Below are positions 11,683 through 22,239 of a stretch of DNA of 64,000 bases, piece by piece. The stretch's first letter is position 1. Each line of letters begins with the position of its first letter. A program made the translations under genes and the position numbers. The notes under the pieces are model-generated. The model saw only the letters and a program-made list of their open reading frames with translations. It had not been told where the DNA came from and did no database searches. The stretch comes from Budorcas taxicolor (lineage: Eukaryota; Chordata; Mammalia; Artiodactyla; Bovidae), in assembly GCF_023091745.1 (NCBI RefSeq), contig NC_068910.1, positions 46,611,272-46,675,271 of the forward strand. Reading direction: 5' to 3'.

Positions 11683-12422
11683 GTTCAGTTCAGTTCAGTC
11701 ACTCTGTCGTGTCCTACTCTTTGCGACCCCATGGATCGCAGCATGCCAGGCCTCCCTGTCCATCACCATCTCCCGGAGTTCACTCAGACTCATGTCCATC
11801 GAGTCCGTGATGCCATCCAGCCATCCCATCCTCGGTCGTCCCCTTCTCCTCCTGCCCCCAATCCCTCCTAGCATCAGAGTCTTTTCCAATGAGTCAGCTC
11901 TTCACATGAGGTGGCCAAAGTACTAGAGTTTCAGCTTCAGCATCATTCCCTCCAAAGAAATCCCAGGGTTGATCTCCTTCAGAATGGACTGGTTGGATCT
12001 CCTTGCAGTCCAAGGGACTCTCAAGAGTCTTCTCCAACACCACAGTTCAAAAGCATCAATTCTTCGGCGCTCAGCCTTCTTCACAGTCCAACTCTCACAT
12101 CCATACATGACCACAGGAAAAACCATAGCCTTGATTAGACGGACCTTAGTTGGCAAACTAATGTCCCTGCTTTTGAATATACTATCTAGGTTGGTCATAA
12201 CTTTTCTTCCAAGGAGTAAGCGTCTTTTAATTTCATGGCTGCAGTCACCATCTGCAGTGATTTTGGAGCCCCCCAAAATAAAGTCTGACACTGTTTCCAC
12301 TGTTTCCCCATCTATTTGCCATGAAGTGATGGGACCAGATGCCATGATCTTCGTTTTCTGAATGTTGAGCTTTAAGCCAACTTTTTCACTCTCCTCTTTC
12401 ACTTTCATCAAGAGGCTTTTTA
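11683..12422 (-). mobile_element. BovB (RTE) LINE, 5'-truncated, 11-bp TSD
   Basis: About 740 bp of the BovB 3' half in reverse orientation, with the terminal (ttcag)n-type repeat at 11683-11697. It is bracketed by an exact 11-bp direct repeat gaggagagcga (11672-11682 and 12423-12433). This is a clean target-primed insertion lacking the endonuclease and most of the polymerase, so it is non-autonomous. Confidence 0.95.
11923..12411 (-). pseudogene. BovB reverse-transcriptase C-terminal fragment
   Basis: A 162-codon open frame encodes the region downstream of the RT catalytic core of the BovB polyprotein (VKEESEKVGLKLNIQKTKIM, then GCESWTVKKAERRRIDAFEL). In RTE-clade LINEs this follows the YADD box, which is not included here, so the fragment cannot be catalytic. 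The frame is unusually intact for a truncated copy, implying a fairly young insertion. The start methionine is only an internal residue of the parental protein. No promoter or host exon structure is visible, so I treat it as a dead LINE fragment. Confidence 0.85.
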
Positions 12423-12546
12423 GAGGAGAGCGAACTGCTACCTAAAAGAGGTCGGGGAAGGGGGGTTAGGGGATGTCCCAGCAATGTGACGGGGATGGGA
12501 AGGCGCTAGTTGGCAGGGACCAGCTAATTATGAGGTCCTACACTTG

Positions 12547-12600
12547 CCGGTCCGTGGAGTCACAAAGAGTGGTACATGACTGAGAGCACGCACACGCATG
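12547..12600 (+). mobile_element. Bov SINE tail fragment
   Basis: 'ggagtcacaaagagtggtac' followed by 'atgactgagagcacgcacac' matches the last part of a Bov-A/Bov-tA SINE in plus orientation, ending in a degenerate CA-rich tail. Confidence 0.55.
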
Positions 12601-12671
12601 CACATGCCGTCACTGACGCTCCTGAGAAACCCTGAGTTCTCATGACTGGGCTTTCATCCTGGAAGAGCAGG

Positions 12672-13125
12672 ATGGCGGCAAATACCTAGCGAACCTGCCT
12701 GCTCTGGAGGAAGAGGCCCTGCAGCTCAGTCTCCAAGAGGACAAAATCTCATTAACTTCTCTGCAGAAAGAAATCACACACACCTGGCAACAGTACCCAA
12801 CACCTTTGAGACTTCAAATTGGAAATTCAAACTTCTGGATCTTTTCTGTGATGACAGAGGCACCTCCATTGATGCAGACCTTGCCAAACACAAAGATACT
12901 TCTTGAAAGCCATAGTAGAGAGTGAGCCATGAACTTGTTGCAAAAGAATACTACACAGTTCTGGAGTTGCTTGATGCAGGCTTAGCTTTCGTTACTGTTA
13001 AAACCTGACTACACACACACGCAGAAGCTCTTTATAACAGTAAACCTCCAAACTGGAATTTATTCTGAAACAGGATTACTTTTTGGTTGATATGCACAAT
13101 AAACATGTAAAAAATAAAGTGGGTT
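12672..13125 (+). pseudogene. Possible processed pseudogene, parent unknown
   Basis: The stretch begins with atggcggcaa and shows exon-like coding flavour in shifting frames: YLANLPALEEEALQLSLQED near 12,683-12,745, KFKLLDLFCDDRGTSIDADL near 12,820-12,880, and EYYTVLELLDAGLAFVTVKT ending with tga at about 13,007. About 90 bases later come two AATAAA signals (about 13,099 and 13,114), as expected of a 3' UTR. The frame changes and internal stops mean it cannot be translated as one protein. No introns, poly(A) tail or clear target duplication were seen. I do not recognise the parent. It could also be chance coding-like text. Confidence 0.3.
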
Positions 13126-13979
13126 GACCACAATGCTTGTTTTTATTTTTTATTAACATCTTACAGAAAAACCCAAATGAGTTTCTTGGCCAACTGAATA
13201 TATAATTCTTTATACCAATTATTTCTACATTGTATTCATCTTAAAGAAACAAAATTGCAGTGAAGTATAACTAGTTATATGGAAACTCTGGTGTTTTTCT
13301 GGAGGATGGATCCATAACTTTTATTTTAGTCTTAAAAAGGTCCATGACTTAAAAAGAAAAAACAGAAGGTCAGGGACAGGCTGTTCTCTGTAGGGGGAGA
13401 GAAATAGCTATGTTAGAATTTTATAAAATGAATCCTTCAGCTTACACTTTCATTATCTTCTTAGATTAAGTATGAGGGCACTAAATATGATGAATAGTAA
13501 GTTTGCATAAAATATTGACAAGACCTGTGTTTGTGAAGGAATGACTCTTACCAGTCACATTTATCATGATGTAATATGAAATTATAAAAGATATATCATG
13601 TGCCTGGAAATATACTCATGAAATAGCATAGAGAATTTATGTCCATATTAATAATGGCATGATGGTCAAAATAATCGAGGACTTATTTTTCAGAAGGGTA
13701 TCATGACCTTGACAGGGGCGCCTTGGTGATACTTCCTTTACTTCATGGAGGAAAACCTACATAAAGAAAAATTATTCTGTTTCATTGACAGTAGGAATGA
13801 GGTACCTTGGGCTCTACATTCCATAGAAGGCCCCATCTAAAGGAAAACTTACGTGCCTTGTATGCGTGCCCAGCGCTCCAAGGGGAAATTGGCTTTATGT
13901 TTGTATTTGATAAATGGGGTGAGGATAGAAAAGGCCCCATTCCTGCTTGACTGTTCTGAAACCTGCTTTTGCCTTTCCT
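13126..13979. other. AT-rich unique stretch
   Basis: No gene or named repeat could be supported. It is AT-rich with short A and T tracts; old L1 remnants cannot be excluded by eye. Confidence 0.4.
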
Positions 13980-14252
13980 AGAAGAGGGCAATGGCACCCC
14001 ACTCCAGTACTCTTGTCTGGAAAATCCCATGGACGGAGGAGTCTGGTAGGCTGCAGTCCATGGGGTCTCTAAGAGTCAGACACAACTGAGCGACTTCACT
14101 TTCACTTTTCACTTTCATGTACTGGAGAAGGAAATGGCAACCCACTCCAGTGTTCTTGCCTGGAGAATACCCGGGAAGGGGGAGCCTGGTGGGCTGCCGT
14201 CTATGGGGTCGCACAGAGTCGGACACGACTGAAGCAACTTAGCAGCAGCAGG
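13980..14252 (+). mobile_element. BOV-A2 SINE (dimeric Bov-A)
   Basis: Two Bov-A monomers in tandem (13,984-14,090 and 14,125-14,240) are joined by the characteristic ttcactttcacttttcactt linker (14,093-14,117). The second ends in an (agc)n tail at 14,243-14,251. This organisation defines BOV-A2, a Pecora-specific family. Confidence 0.93.
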
Positions 14253-15211
14253 CTTCAGTTCTACCTGAGGGACAGGACTTTGTAGCTGACTCTTATCATT
14301 ACAACTACTACTACTACAGTACTATTATAGGTCCCTCTCAGCTGTCCGCTCAAGAAATGTTGGTTGTTGGCAAATGGGGAAGTTCCATGCTGACCTCTGA
14401 AGAAGACTCAGAGTTTGGTTTAAATCATCCCAAGCTGAATGGACTTAGAGGCTGGCTCCCAGGAACCAACCTGCATAGCCAAGGCTTCTTTGAGGATGAC
14501 CCCAGAGACCTGCAGTTTCTGAGCATGCATTGTTCTGCAGATGCTCCTTTTGCCCCTGGTCAAGTCACAAGAGCCTGTGACTGCCTTCCAGGAGCTGTAT
14601 TAGGTATGGACAGAGAGACGGAAGGATGTTGTGGTGAGAAGACAAGGCGCTATAAATGATACAGTTGGAGTGGGGGGCGGTGTATGTGGTCCTTTCAGTA
14701 GGAGTTCAGCCTTCCATCTTCTGTTGCCTTTGGCATGGCCTGACCCCCGGAGATCCTCTGGTCTCCCAGACATGCCCCATCTTTTCCTTCCTTTCATCTC
14801 CTTTTGATCCATTTAGTTTATTGAATCAGCAAATCTGCCTGTTCATAACTTTCTAATACCCTGCTGCTCATGTAGGGAACAGATTCTAATGCCTGTTATA
14901 AATCAAGCTCTACACTAGGGATTACCTTGTATTTGTGTTGCCCTCAGTGAGCCCAGAGTAGATGGCAGGAGCAGGGCAACATGTATGCACTGGGATGATT
15001 CCTTTGGGAGAAGGGCCTCCTTTTTTCCTTGGAGATACTAGGACTGCTTAGAGAAGGTGGTATCTGAGATGAGTCTGATGCATACGTGTATGGTGTAGAC
15101 ATGCAGATATGGAGGGAGGGGCTTCCAGAGACAGGAAGAGCATGACCAAGAGTGTGGAGGCAGAGAAGGGAGATCCATGTATAGGGAAGAGAAGGAAGTT
15201 TTAGATGGAGG
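14253..15211. other. Unique non-coding stretch
   Basis: No gene recognised. A short act-rich tract lies at 14,302-14,320. A 100-codon ORF at 14,357-14,659 has no recognisable domain or conserved start context. Confidence 0.45.
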
Positions 15212-15400
15212 TTTTCTTAATGTTTTTATTGACGTATAGTTGATTTACAGTGTTTCAAGGGTATAGCAAAGTGACTCAATTTTATATATAATATATATAC
15301 ACACACACTTTTTCAGATTCTTTTCCATTATATGTTATTACAAGATATTGAATAAGGTTCCCTGTGCTATCCAGTAGGCCCTTGTTTATCTGTTATATGC

Positions 15401-15436
<36 letters not shown>

Positions 15437-15880
15437 GTATATAAGTGTTAGTATGTGTCTGTTAATCCCAAATCCCTGATTTATCCCTCCTGCTCTCCCC
15501 ATCCCCTTTGGTAACCATAAGTTTGTTTTCTATGTCTGGGAGTCTATTTCTGGTTTGTAAATCAGTTCAAGTCATACCATTTGCATAAGTTTGTCTGTAT
15601 CACTTGCACATGGAATTGTTAGAGCCTGTGTGTATCTTATGATATTTGTCTTTCTGTCTGAATTACTTCACTTGGCATGATCTCCAGGTCCATCCGTGTT
15701 GCTGCAGATGGCATTAGTTCATTGTGTGTGTGTGTGTTTCTGTTGTGTGTGTGTGTGTATACATGCCCAGGAGCGGGGTTGCAGGATCATGTGGTTTTTA
15801 AGGAACCTCCATACTGTTCGGTATAGCAGCTATACCAATTTACATTTCCACCAACGATGTAGGAGGGTTTCCCTTTCTAG
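15212..15880 (-). mobile_element. Old L1 LINE 3' region, minus strand
   Basis: Reverse-strand L1 3' UTR and ORF2 end: 'tttattgacgtatagttgat', 'ggttccctgtgctatccag', 'tccatccgtgttgctgcag', ending 'tacatttccaccaacg'. It is interrupted internally by microsatellite growth (15,394-15,441) and TG tracts (15,723-15,759). No coding capacity. Confidence 0.85.
15394..15441. repeat. (TA)n/(TATG)n microsatellite in L1
   Basis: About 14 TA units followed by tatg/tgta repeats, expanded inside the L1 3' UTR. Likely length-variable. Confidence 0.9.
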
Positions 15881-16029
15881 ATGAGTGTTAAATGCGTGAA
15901 AGAGAAGAGGAAGAATGAAGTTGGCAAGATGAATCAGAGCATCAGTTGGCAGCGGCTTGGCTGCCTCTCGACGTTTTGAGAGCCAGGGAAACTCTCTGTG
16001 TTGTTTCCTGCAACGTTATATGCTTTCAA

Positions 16030-16250
16030 AGGATGTATGTTAGTCACTCAGTCATGTCCAACTCTTTGCGACCCCGTGGACTGTAGCCCGCCAAGCCTGC
16101 CAGGCTCCTCCATCCATGGGATTTTCCAGGCAAGAATACTGGAGTGGGTTGCCATTTCCTTCTGCAGGGGATCTTCCTGACCCAGGGATCAAACCTGGGT
16201 CTCCTGCATTAGAGGCAGACTTTTTACCATCTGAGCCACCAGGGAAGCCA
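16030..16250 (-). mobile_element. Bov-tA SINE
   Basis: Near full-length reverse-oriented Bov-tA, from 'tagtcactcagtcatgtcc' to 'gagccaccagggaagcc'. A short internal duplication makes 'cgccaagcctgccaggc' (16,088-16,105). No clear target duplication. Confidence 0.92.
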
Positions 16251-16523
16251 GTACAGGCTGTTAGGGTCTCCCTTTTTCTTAGACCATGAACTCTAAACTA
16301 GAAATATGCACAGTTAGAAATATTTTTATTTTATGATTTGTCCAAAACTGAAGAAGCGTTTTGCATGCTAAAGACTTGAAAGCAGCAGATACACAGCAAG
16401 TCTCGTTAGAACACGTGTAACTTTGCGTCTATTCCTGGGATAAACTTTAAAGCTGGTACAATGTGCCTTTGAACTCAGCTAGAGCTGCAGGGAATGGCAC
16501 TTTTATTTAGCGCCTGTTCTATT

Positions 16524-16637
16524 AAAAAAAAAAAAAGTATAAATCTTGACTTGTGAATGCTATGATTTTTTTTTTTTTTTTGCCTAGATACTTGTTCTTA
16601 TGTCTAAGAAGTGGGCGGGGGGGGGGGGGGTGGGGGA
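16524..16637. repeat. Cluster of A, T and G homopolymers
   Basis: Within 115 bases lie 13 A (16524-16536), 16 T (16566-16581) and 14 G followed by a T and 5 more G (16617-16636). The flanking sequence is not a recognised repeat. Confidence 0.9.
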
Positions 16638-16639
16638 TT

Positions 16640-17127
16640 CCAGTGACTAAATTCTGTAATTGGAATTCTTTGAAGATAATCCCGAGTAATGACTCATGTA
16701 TTATAGGTTATTTTTAAGCCGTGAGAATAGTTGGAAGCTCATCAGAAAAGGCAAGAGTCTATACGTGACAGAGCCCCCGATTCACGCAGCTGACTCACAC
16801 TGTTGTCATGTTCACTGCTGTGTACTCCAAAATCCTGGGGAAATGTCTTCTTAAGTGCATTATTGTAGAAGAAGAGAACTCAGGGATATAGCATCGCTGC
16901 TTGCCATATTTTACCTGAGATTTATTTGCCACAGCATACATGAAAATGTACTTATTCCTTATTCATTTTGCAGTTATTATGAAAAGTCATCCACGATGAA
17001 AATGAACATCAGCTTGAAAATACTAAACTAAGCTTGAAATCATTCAGTGGCAAGATTCAGGCTTAGTTTAATCCCATTTCGGGCACCCTTGCTCCCTCCC
17101 CATATCTGGTATAGAGGCACCTCCTGC
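16640..17127. other. Unique non-coding stretch
   Basis: Nothing recognised. Weak L2-like wording at about 16,795-16,840 is too short to call. Confidence 0.4.
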
Positions 17128-17318
17128 CCTGATGCTGGGAAAGATGGAGGGAACGAGGAGAAGGGGATGATAGAGGATGAGATGGTTGGATAGCATCACC
17201 GACTCAATAGACACGAGTTTGAGCAAGCTCCGGGAGGTGGTGAAGGACTGGGAAGCCTGGCGTGCTGCAGTCGACGGGGTCACAGAGTCGGACGCGACTG
17301 AGCGACTAAAGAACGACA
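17128..17318 (+). mobile_element. BovB 3'-terminal fragment
   Basis: 'gatgctgggaaagatggagg', 'aggatgagatggttggatag' and the ending 'gagtcggacgcgactgagcg' are the last ~190 bases of BovB, shared with the Bov-A SINE tail. Strongly 5'-truncated with no coding potential. A clear TSD was not found. Confidence 0.85.
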
Positions 17319-18189
17319 GCTTGCTCTCCCCAGCACCGTGTTCTGAGCACTCGTAGGGGTGCTGAGTGGGTGCTTGCAGAGCTCACCTCCTGGAGAGGAG
17401 GAGGACCAAGGACTTCAGTAGCCAGAAAGGATGGGATTAATGCTGTGAAAGAGGGAATCTAGTGTTAATTGTGTGACAAGTACAAGAAAGAGACAATAGG
17501 AGCTTTGGAGAGGCCAGTAAAATTAAATCCTGATGTCATACCATGTCCAGACTTGAGTGGTGTGTCATGTTGAAGGTGACAAGGACCATCCCAGTGAAAG
17601 CATGTCCTCGGTGAATCGGATGATCCACTTGGTAAGCACTGGGTGATCGCCTCATGAAAACACCGTCGTCCCCTGCTGAAAGCCCATAAGCAGGTCCCCA
17701 GTGCGCTCAGGATAAACTGTGTGGAGTGTTGAACTTGGCTTGAGAAGCCCCTCTGACTTCTGCCCTAGCCCTCCTTGTACTCTCACTGCAGCTCTTCTGG
17801 GCACTGACAGCTCTCCTCGCTGGCCAGACTCTTCTCACCCTTGAGGTGCTCCCTATCCCTGCAGCGGCATCCCCTCCCAGCCCCTGCTCCCATGCGCACC
17901 CTTTTCCCCTGGCAAATCTCTCCTGTCTCTGCAGACTCAGTTTGCAGTCTTTTCTAACCAAGATCAGGTAGCATCTTGGTCTTCCCCAGTGGAACGTTCT
18001 GTGGCATGGTTGTGCTTTGTTTTGGCACGTAGACTGGATGGTCTTTGATGAACTGCGCCATTCACATCTGCTAGCAGTTATCAGAGTGCGTGGACTGTGC
18101 ATAGCAGACACTCAGGATCGAGAGGGAGGGAGGGCGGAAGCGTGGAGGGAGGAGTGCGGTGGGGAGGGAGAAGGAGAATGGAATGTCTG
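17319..18189. other. Unique stretch with GC-rich portion
   Basis: No gene supported. 17,700-18,190 is GC-rich and holds long overlapping ORFs on both strands (for example 134 codons at 17,707-18,111 minus), but no domain, splice structure or codon pattern makes one convincing. Confidence 0.4.
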
Positions 18190-18290
18190 CGAGAGAGTGA
18201 GCCAGGCACTAGGAATAAAACATCGTTTAAAAAAAAAAATCCCCTCACCCCCAAGGAGCTCACAGCCTGGTGGGGAAGAGAGCTTTGAAC
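18190..18290 (-). mobile_element. L2 3'-end fragment
   Basis: 'gagccaggcactaggaataa' followed by 'ccaaggagctcacagcctgg' matches the reverse complement of the L2 3' end, with a 10-A run at about 18,229-18,239 between the parts. Confidence 0.5.
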
Positions 18291-19049
18291 TGAGTTATGA
18301 AAACTACAGCGTGAGACAGCATATGGCAGGGGTGCAAGTCATATGCGACCAAGTATGCGAAACCCACTCAGGGCAGCTCCTGAGCACAGACTGCAGGGCC
18401 AGCGGGGAGCAGGGGCCTCCAGCAGGTGGGTCCCCGCGGTTGAGTGAGGAGGCTGCCCCGGGTCACACGCGCCCTGGCTGAAGGGTTACTGTCTGTAGAC
18501 ACAGGTGCCCACGGGACCCTCCTTGCTTCCTGTTGAGATGGTTGGGTCAGGCCTGTGCTTTGTGTAGGGACACTGAGGGTCTCTGGGCTTCCCCAAATCA
18601 CAGGAAAGCCCCTCGGGCTGCCCTCCTGTGATTCCTGCAGGTTCTTCCCCCACCCCCACTCCCATTGCTCTCTTGCATGAACAAGAAGAGGGATACTTTC
18701 AGCATTAATATTGTTCTGATGAGCTGCTTGAAGTAAGGTTTACCCTCTACCCGAGCTTGCCCCACCAACCTCAACAGTTGCCGCAGCACTGTTATAATAA
18801 AGAATACACGTGGGAGAGTATATGAAAGCGTATCAGACTTGGACATTAACCAATATTGTTTAAAGTGTAAAATATATATATATATATGTTTACATTCATG
18901 TACATAGATAAGCTAACCTACAGATGCCCAAAGTGCAGTCTGAGTCACTGTTTATCACGTAAACTGGGTAAAACTGAAGAGAAGGGCACATGAACCCTGC
19001 TGCGGCTCCTCGTTTCCCTTTTCCGTCCCATCAGTAATCTTCTCATGGG
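18291..19049. other. Unique stretch with a TA microsatellite
   Basis: No gene recognised. A (TA)n run is at 18,871-18,889. The remainder is unassigned unique DNA. Confidence 0.45.
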
Positions 19050-19345
19050 GTTCCCAGTGGGGAAGGAAAAGATAATTAGCTCCTGGCTGTGGGAGAGGCT
19101 CCAAGGTGGCAGAAGCATATTCGCTGGTATAGATGACTACAGTGTGACCGGAACCCATAGGATGCAAATTGAAACAAGACCACAGCTTGTCGGTGGTTTG
19201 CTTTTTGTTCCTCTGCCTCTTTATTAGGCTGCTTGCCTATTTCTTATATGGCTTTAGCTCTAATCACAGTAGCAACATTCTAATTATCAGGGGCCTCTGA
19301 ATCAGCTTTGATGGCAGCACAAACAAGGAAGGTCTGTTAGAAGCC
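19050..19345. promoter_or_regulatory. Candidate conserved regulatory element
   Basis: Repeat-free sequence rich in homeodomain and POU-type sites: 'aagataattagctcc' near 19,068, an octamer ATGCAAAT at 19162-19169, 'gctctaatcacagtagc' near 19,257 and 'cattctaattatcagg' near 19,277, without coding signal. The texture resembles a conserved developmental enhancer. This is inference; conservation was not measured. Confidence 0.35.
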
Positions 19346-20449
19346 TCAGCTCAGCAGCAAGTCGAAATGGAAGCTTTAGATTGGTGTGCTAGTGTCCCGG
19401 GCAGCCTTTTCCTCTCCACGCCTGTCCCTTGCCCCTGGATGGGAGTGCCCTGTGGCTGTTTCTGATACAACTGGGTGCACTGGCCTGTCCCCATGCACAA
19501 AAATGCACATGGAAACTTGACTGTGAACCTTCACCTCGTTAACATCCGCTCCCCATACGGTGCTGTACTCAGCACCAACCAAGAACCTAAATGGAGGCAG
19601 AAAAACATATTAAACCATCCTGGCAGTTTCTTCTGTTTCATCCATTTTAAAAACCAAGTTTGCATTTTTCCTCCAAAAACTACTTGATTTCACACATCTG
19701 CTCAACTTCTATGCTTTCTGGGCTCTTAAGATAGTGAAACTTGTTTCTGAATGGCTTAGGGAATGTTCTTTCAGATGATCTTATAGGTGCTTTAGGTCTT
19801 GTCCTTTTCCCGTCAGCCTCCACCTGAGGATGTAGCCCACTTCCTCCCATGACCCTCAGGAAGAGTAGCCTTGAGTTCGAGGGCAGATATGGGAGGGGTG
19901 CCTGCCCCACTGGGAGCAGGTCACGGAATGTAGGACCAGCGAGGAGGGTGACTCGTGTCTGCGGCTCACGCATGTCTGTTCTCCTGGGTCAGACACGACT
20001 TTGCACTTGTGATGCAATCCCTAGAATGTCTGATGGTAACATTGGTACAAGAGAAAAGAGGAAATGGGGATTTGAGGGATGAGGTTGTCTTCGAAGTTTC
20101 CCCTGCCCTCTCAGGTATAAAGGATCTGCGGTAGAAGCATGGAGTGTGCTCAGTGAGGATGACCTAGGCTTGTGATTTTGTGCAGTCGTGAGATCAGAGT
20201 CATGACACAGTGCTAGAGATGTTTCCAGCATCAGGGTTTCTCTCTGTAGAGTGCTGTGCTGAGTTGGGCAGGTTTCCACGGTGGAGGTAAACTTGCGGTT
20301 ATCCATATTTACCCCCTCTGTTTTCATCAGGGTTGCCACTAGACCAGCTTTTAAGATTACAGTTTCAAAACAAAGTCACAGTACTTTCTCTGTAGTAGTT
20401 TTCCTGAACCAGGCCTAGCCCTCTGGTCACCATCTGTAATAGCCACCTA
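19346..20449. other. Unique non-coding stretch
   Basis: No gene or repeat recognised. Short ORFs on both strands are uninformative. Confidence 0.4.
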
Positions 20450-20870
20450 TTAATACAATGCCACACAGCGCAACAATGCAACAAACCGCTGCAGAACTCT
20501 ATAGCATTGCATCAATAAGCATTTGTTTCTTGACCACGTGATTGCAAGTCATCTGGGTTTCTCTGATCTGGTTGAATCTCAGCTAGGTCTGGCCCAGCCC
20601 ACAGTTTGGATCAGCCCCGCTCCATTCCTCACGGCCAGTGGACCAGTCTGAACAAGGCCTCCTCTTGGCAGCGCCAGAAGCGCAAAAGACCAAACACAAC
20701 TATCTGAGTACCTTCCCGGCCTCTGCCTCTGTCGTGTGCCCTAACATCCCGTCGGCCAAGTCAAGTCACGTGGCCAAGGCCGAGTGAACAGTTGCTGAAC
20801 GTAATGTAAACCATCACACCCGTCACAGGGCCCGGTCACAGAAGGCAGTCACATGTCAGTCTCCTCGGTC
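20450..20870 (+). mobile_element. Ancient mammal-wide repeat, possibly LTR-derived
   Basis: 'aacaatgcaacaaaccgctg', 'gtcatctgggtttctctgat', 'gaatctcagctaggtctgg' and 'aagtcaagtcacgtggcc' follow the order of the same old repeat family seen at 62,554-63,000. It is diverged and non-coding. Class (LTR or other) is not certain. Confidence 0.35.
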
Positions 20871-21430
20871 CTCTGCTGCTGCTTATTCTGAAACAGCCGC
20901 CAATGCTGAAGGATCCTGACATCTTCAAGGTAGAACCATGGCGCTCACGGGAGAATTAAGGGCTCACATGCTGGAGAACAGATAGGCTCTTAATCCAAAG
21001 GGAATCCCACTCGCGACCCCAGTCTGGGATGTTCCCACGTAGGGTGACTCAGCAGCCAGACTTCCATCTGGAAATTTGAGGAGACTGGTCCTGTCCTCAG
21101 CGTGGGAACCACCCTCTCGCCCCCATCTGCAGGGTACTGTCTGTACCCGTATGCGTCTCCGCTCCTGGCTCTGATGTCCTTCAAGAAGGGAAACTTGTCC
21201 CTCTGTCTCCCATTTCCCCCTCAACCCACCCAGTTCTATAAAAGACTCCAGTGAGCGCCTAGAAAACAGCAGAAGCTCCAGTCTTGCACTGCAGGTGGTT
21301 ACCACTATGAACTTGGGCTTATTTTCCCATCATTTTAATCAGAGAACATTTGAGATAAAAAGACATTGAGTGGTCATGTAGTTCAGCAGCATCGAGTAGA
21401 ATACTCTGCAATTGGAAAAGCTCTATATTA
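20871..21430. other. Unique non-coding stretch
   Basis: Nothing recognised. The minus-strand 113-codon ORF at 20,964-21,305 lacks any known domain. Confidence 0.4.
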
Positions 21431-21585
21431 TACTGTCCAATACAGTAACCACCAGTCATATGTAGCTCTTGAGCACCTCAAATATGTCTAGTGGAACTGA
21501 GTTTTAGGTATTATTTAATTTTACTTAATTTAGATTTATACTTAAACAGCCACATGTGGCTAGTCACTGCTGTATCACAGTGTAG
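21431..21585. mobile_element. Short inverted-repeat DNA transposon (MITE)
   Basis: The left end 'ccaatacagtaaccaccagt' is roughly inverted at the right end 'gtggctagtcactgctgtat', with an AT-rich centre. It is the familiar mammalian 'agccacatgtggctagtggc' hAT-type MITE. Family name uncertain. Confidence 0.6.
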
Positions 21586-21628
21586 ATCTAGTGAACCACT
21601 TGTTGATTCAGAGTACACATCAGTAGAT

Positions 21629-21918
21629 TTTTTTTTTTATTTTTATTTTTGGCTGTGATGGGTGTTCGTTGCTGTGCACGGGCTTTCTCTAGTCGCAGTA
21701 AGCAGGGTTACTCTGTAGTTGTGGTGGTCAGGCTTCTTCTCGTGCTGGCTTCTCTTGTCTCAGAGTTTGGGTTCTAGGGCACACAGCCTTCAGTAGTTGC
21801 AGTGCTCAGACTTAGGTTGGCCCATGGCATGTGGGATCTTCCTGGACCAGGGGTTGAACCGGAGTCCCCTGGGTTGCAAGGTGGATTCTCAGCCACTAGA
21901 CCACCAGGGAAGTGCCCC
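21629..21918 (-). mobile_element. CHR-2-like cetartiodactyl SINE
   Basis: Reverse-oriented tRNA-Glu-type SINE. The poly-T/'tttatttttggctgtg' end is followed by 'cgggctttctctagtcgcag', 'gcatgtgggatcttcctgga' and the head complement 'ccactagaccaccagggaag'. A short possible TSD gtagat lies at 21623-21628 and 21919-21924. These are older than the Bov-tA copies. Confidence 0.85.
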
Positions 21919-21964
21919 GTAGATATTTCTTGAATGGATGCATGGATGAATGAGAAAGAGAGAA

Positions 21965-22030
21965 ATAACCCCCTACTCCAAGGTCATGCAGCTGACTCAT
22001 GGCAAAACTAAAACAAGAGCCTGGGGGATG
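21965..22030 (-). mobile_element. MIR fragment
   Basis: 'ccaaggtcatgcagctgact' to 'aaaacaagagcctgg' fits the reverse complement of the MIR core. Short; moderate support. Confidence 0.45.
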
Positions 22031-22239
22031 GGCAGGCTGACCCAGGCACTGTCGTCCCCCGACCACCACACACACACACTCCATCACCTCCTTGAGGCCT
22101 GTTTGCGTTCCTTTGGCCTTACTTCTGTACTTGCAACTTTCTAGCAGTATCTGAATACCTCATGGTCAAATAGGTTGTGAAAAAAGAAAAAGAACAGAAG
22201 AACAAAACTGTTTTTCTGCTTTTAGTAATTTGAAGAGTG

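Noticed and set aside
18017..18481. 154-codon plus-strand ORF in GC-rich sequence
   Set aside because: No recognisable domain, overlaps equally long ORFs on the other strand, contains an L2-like repeat segment and a poly-A run; length expected by chance at this GC content.
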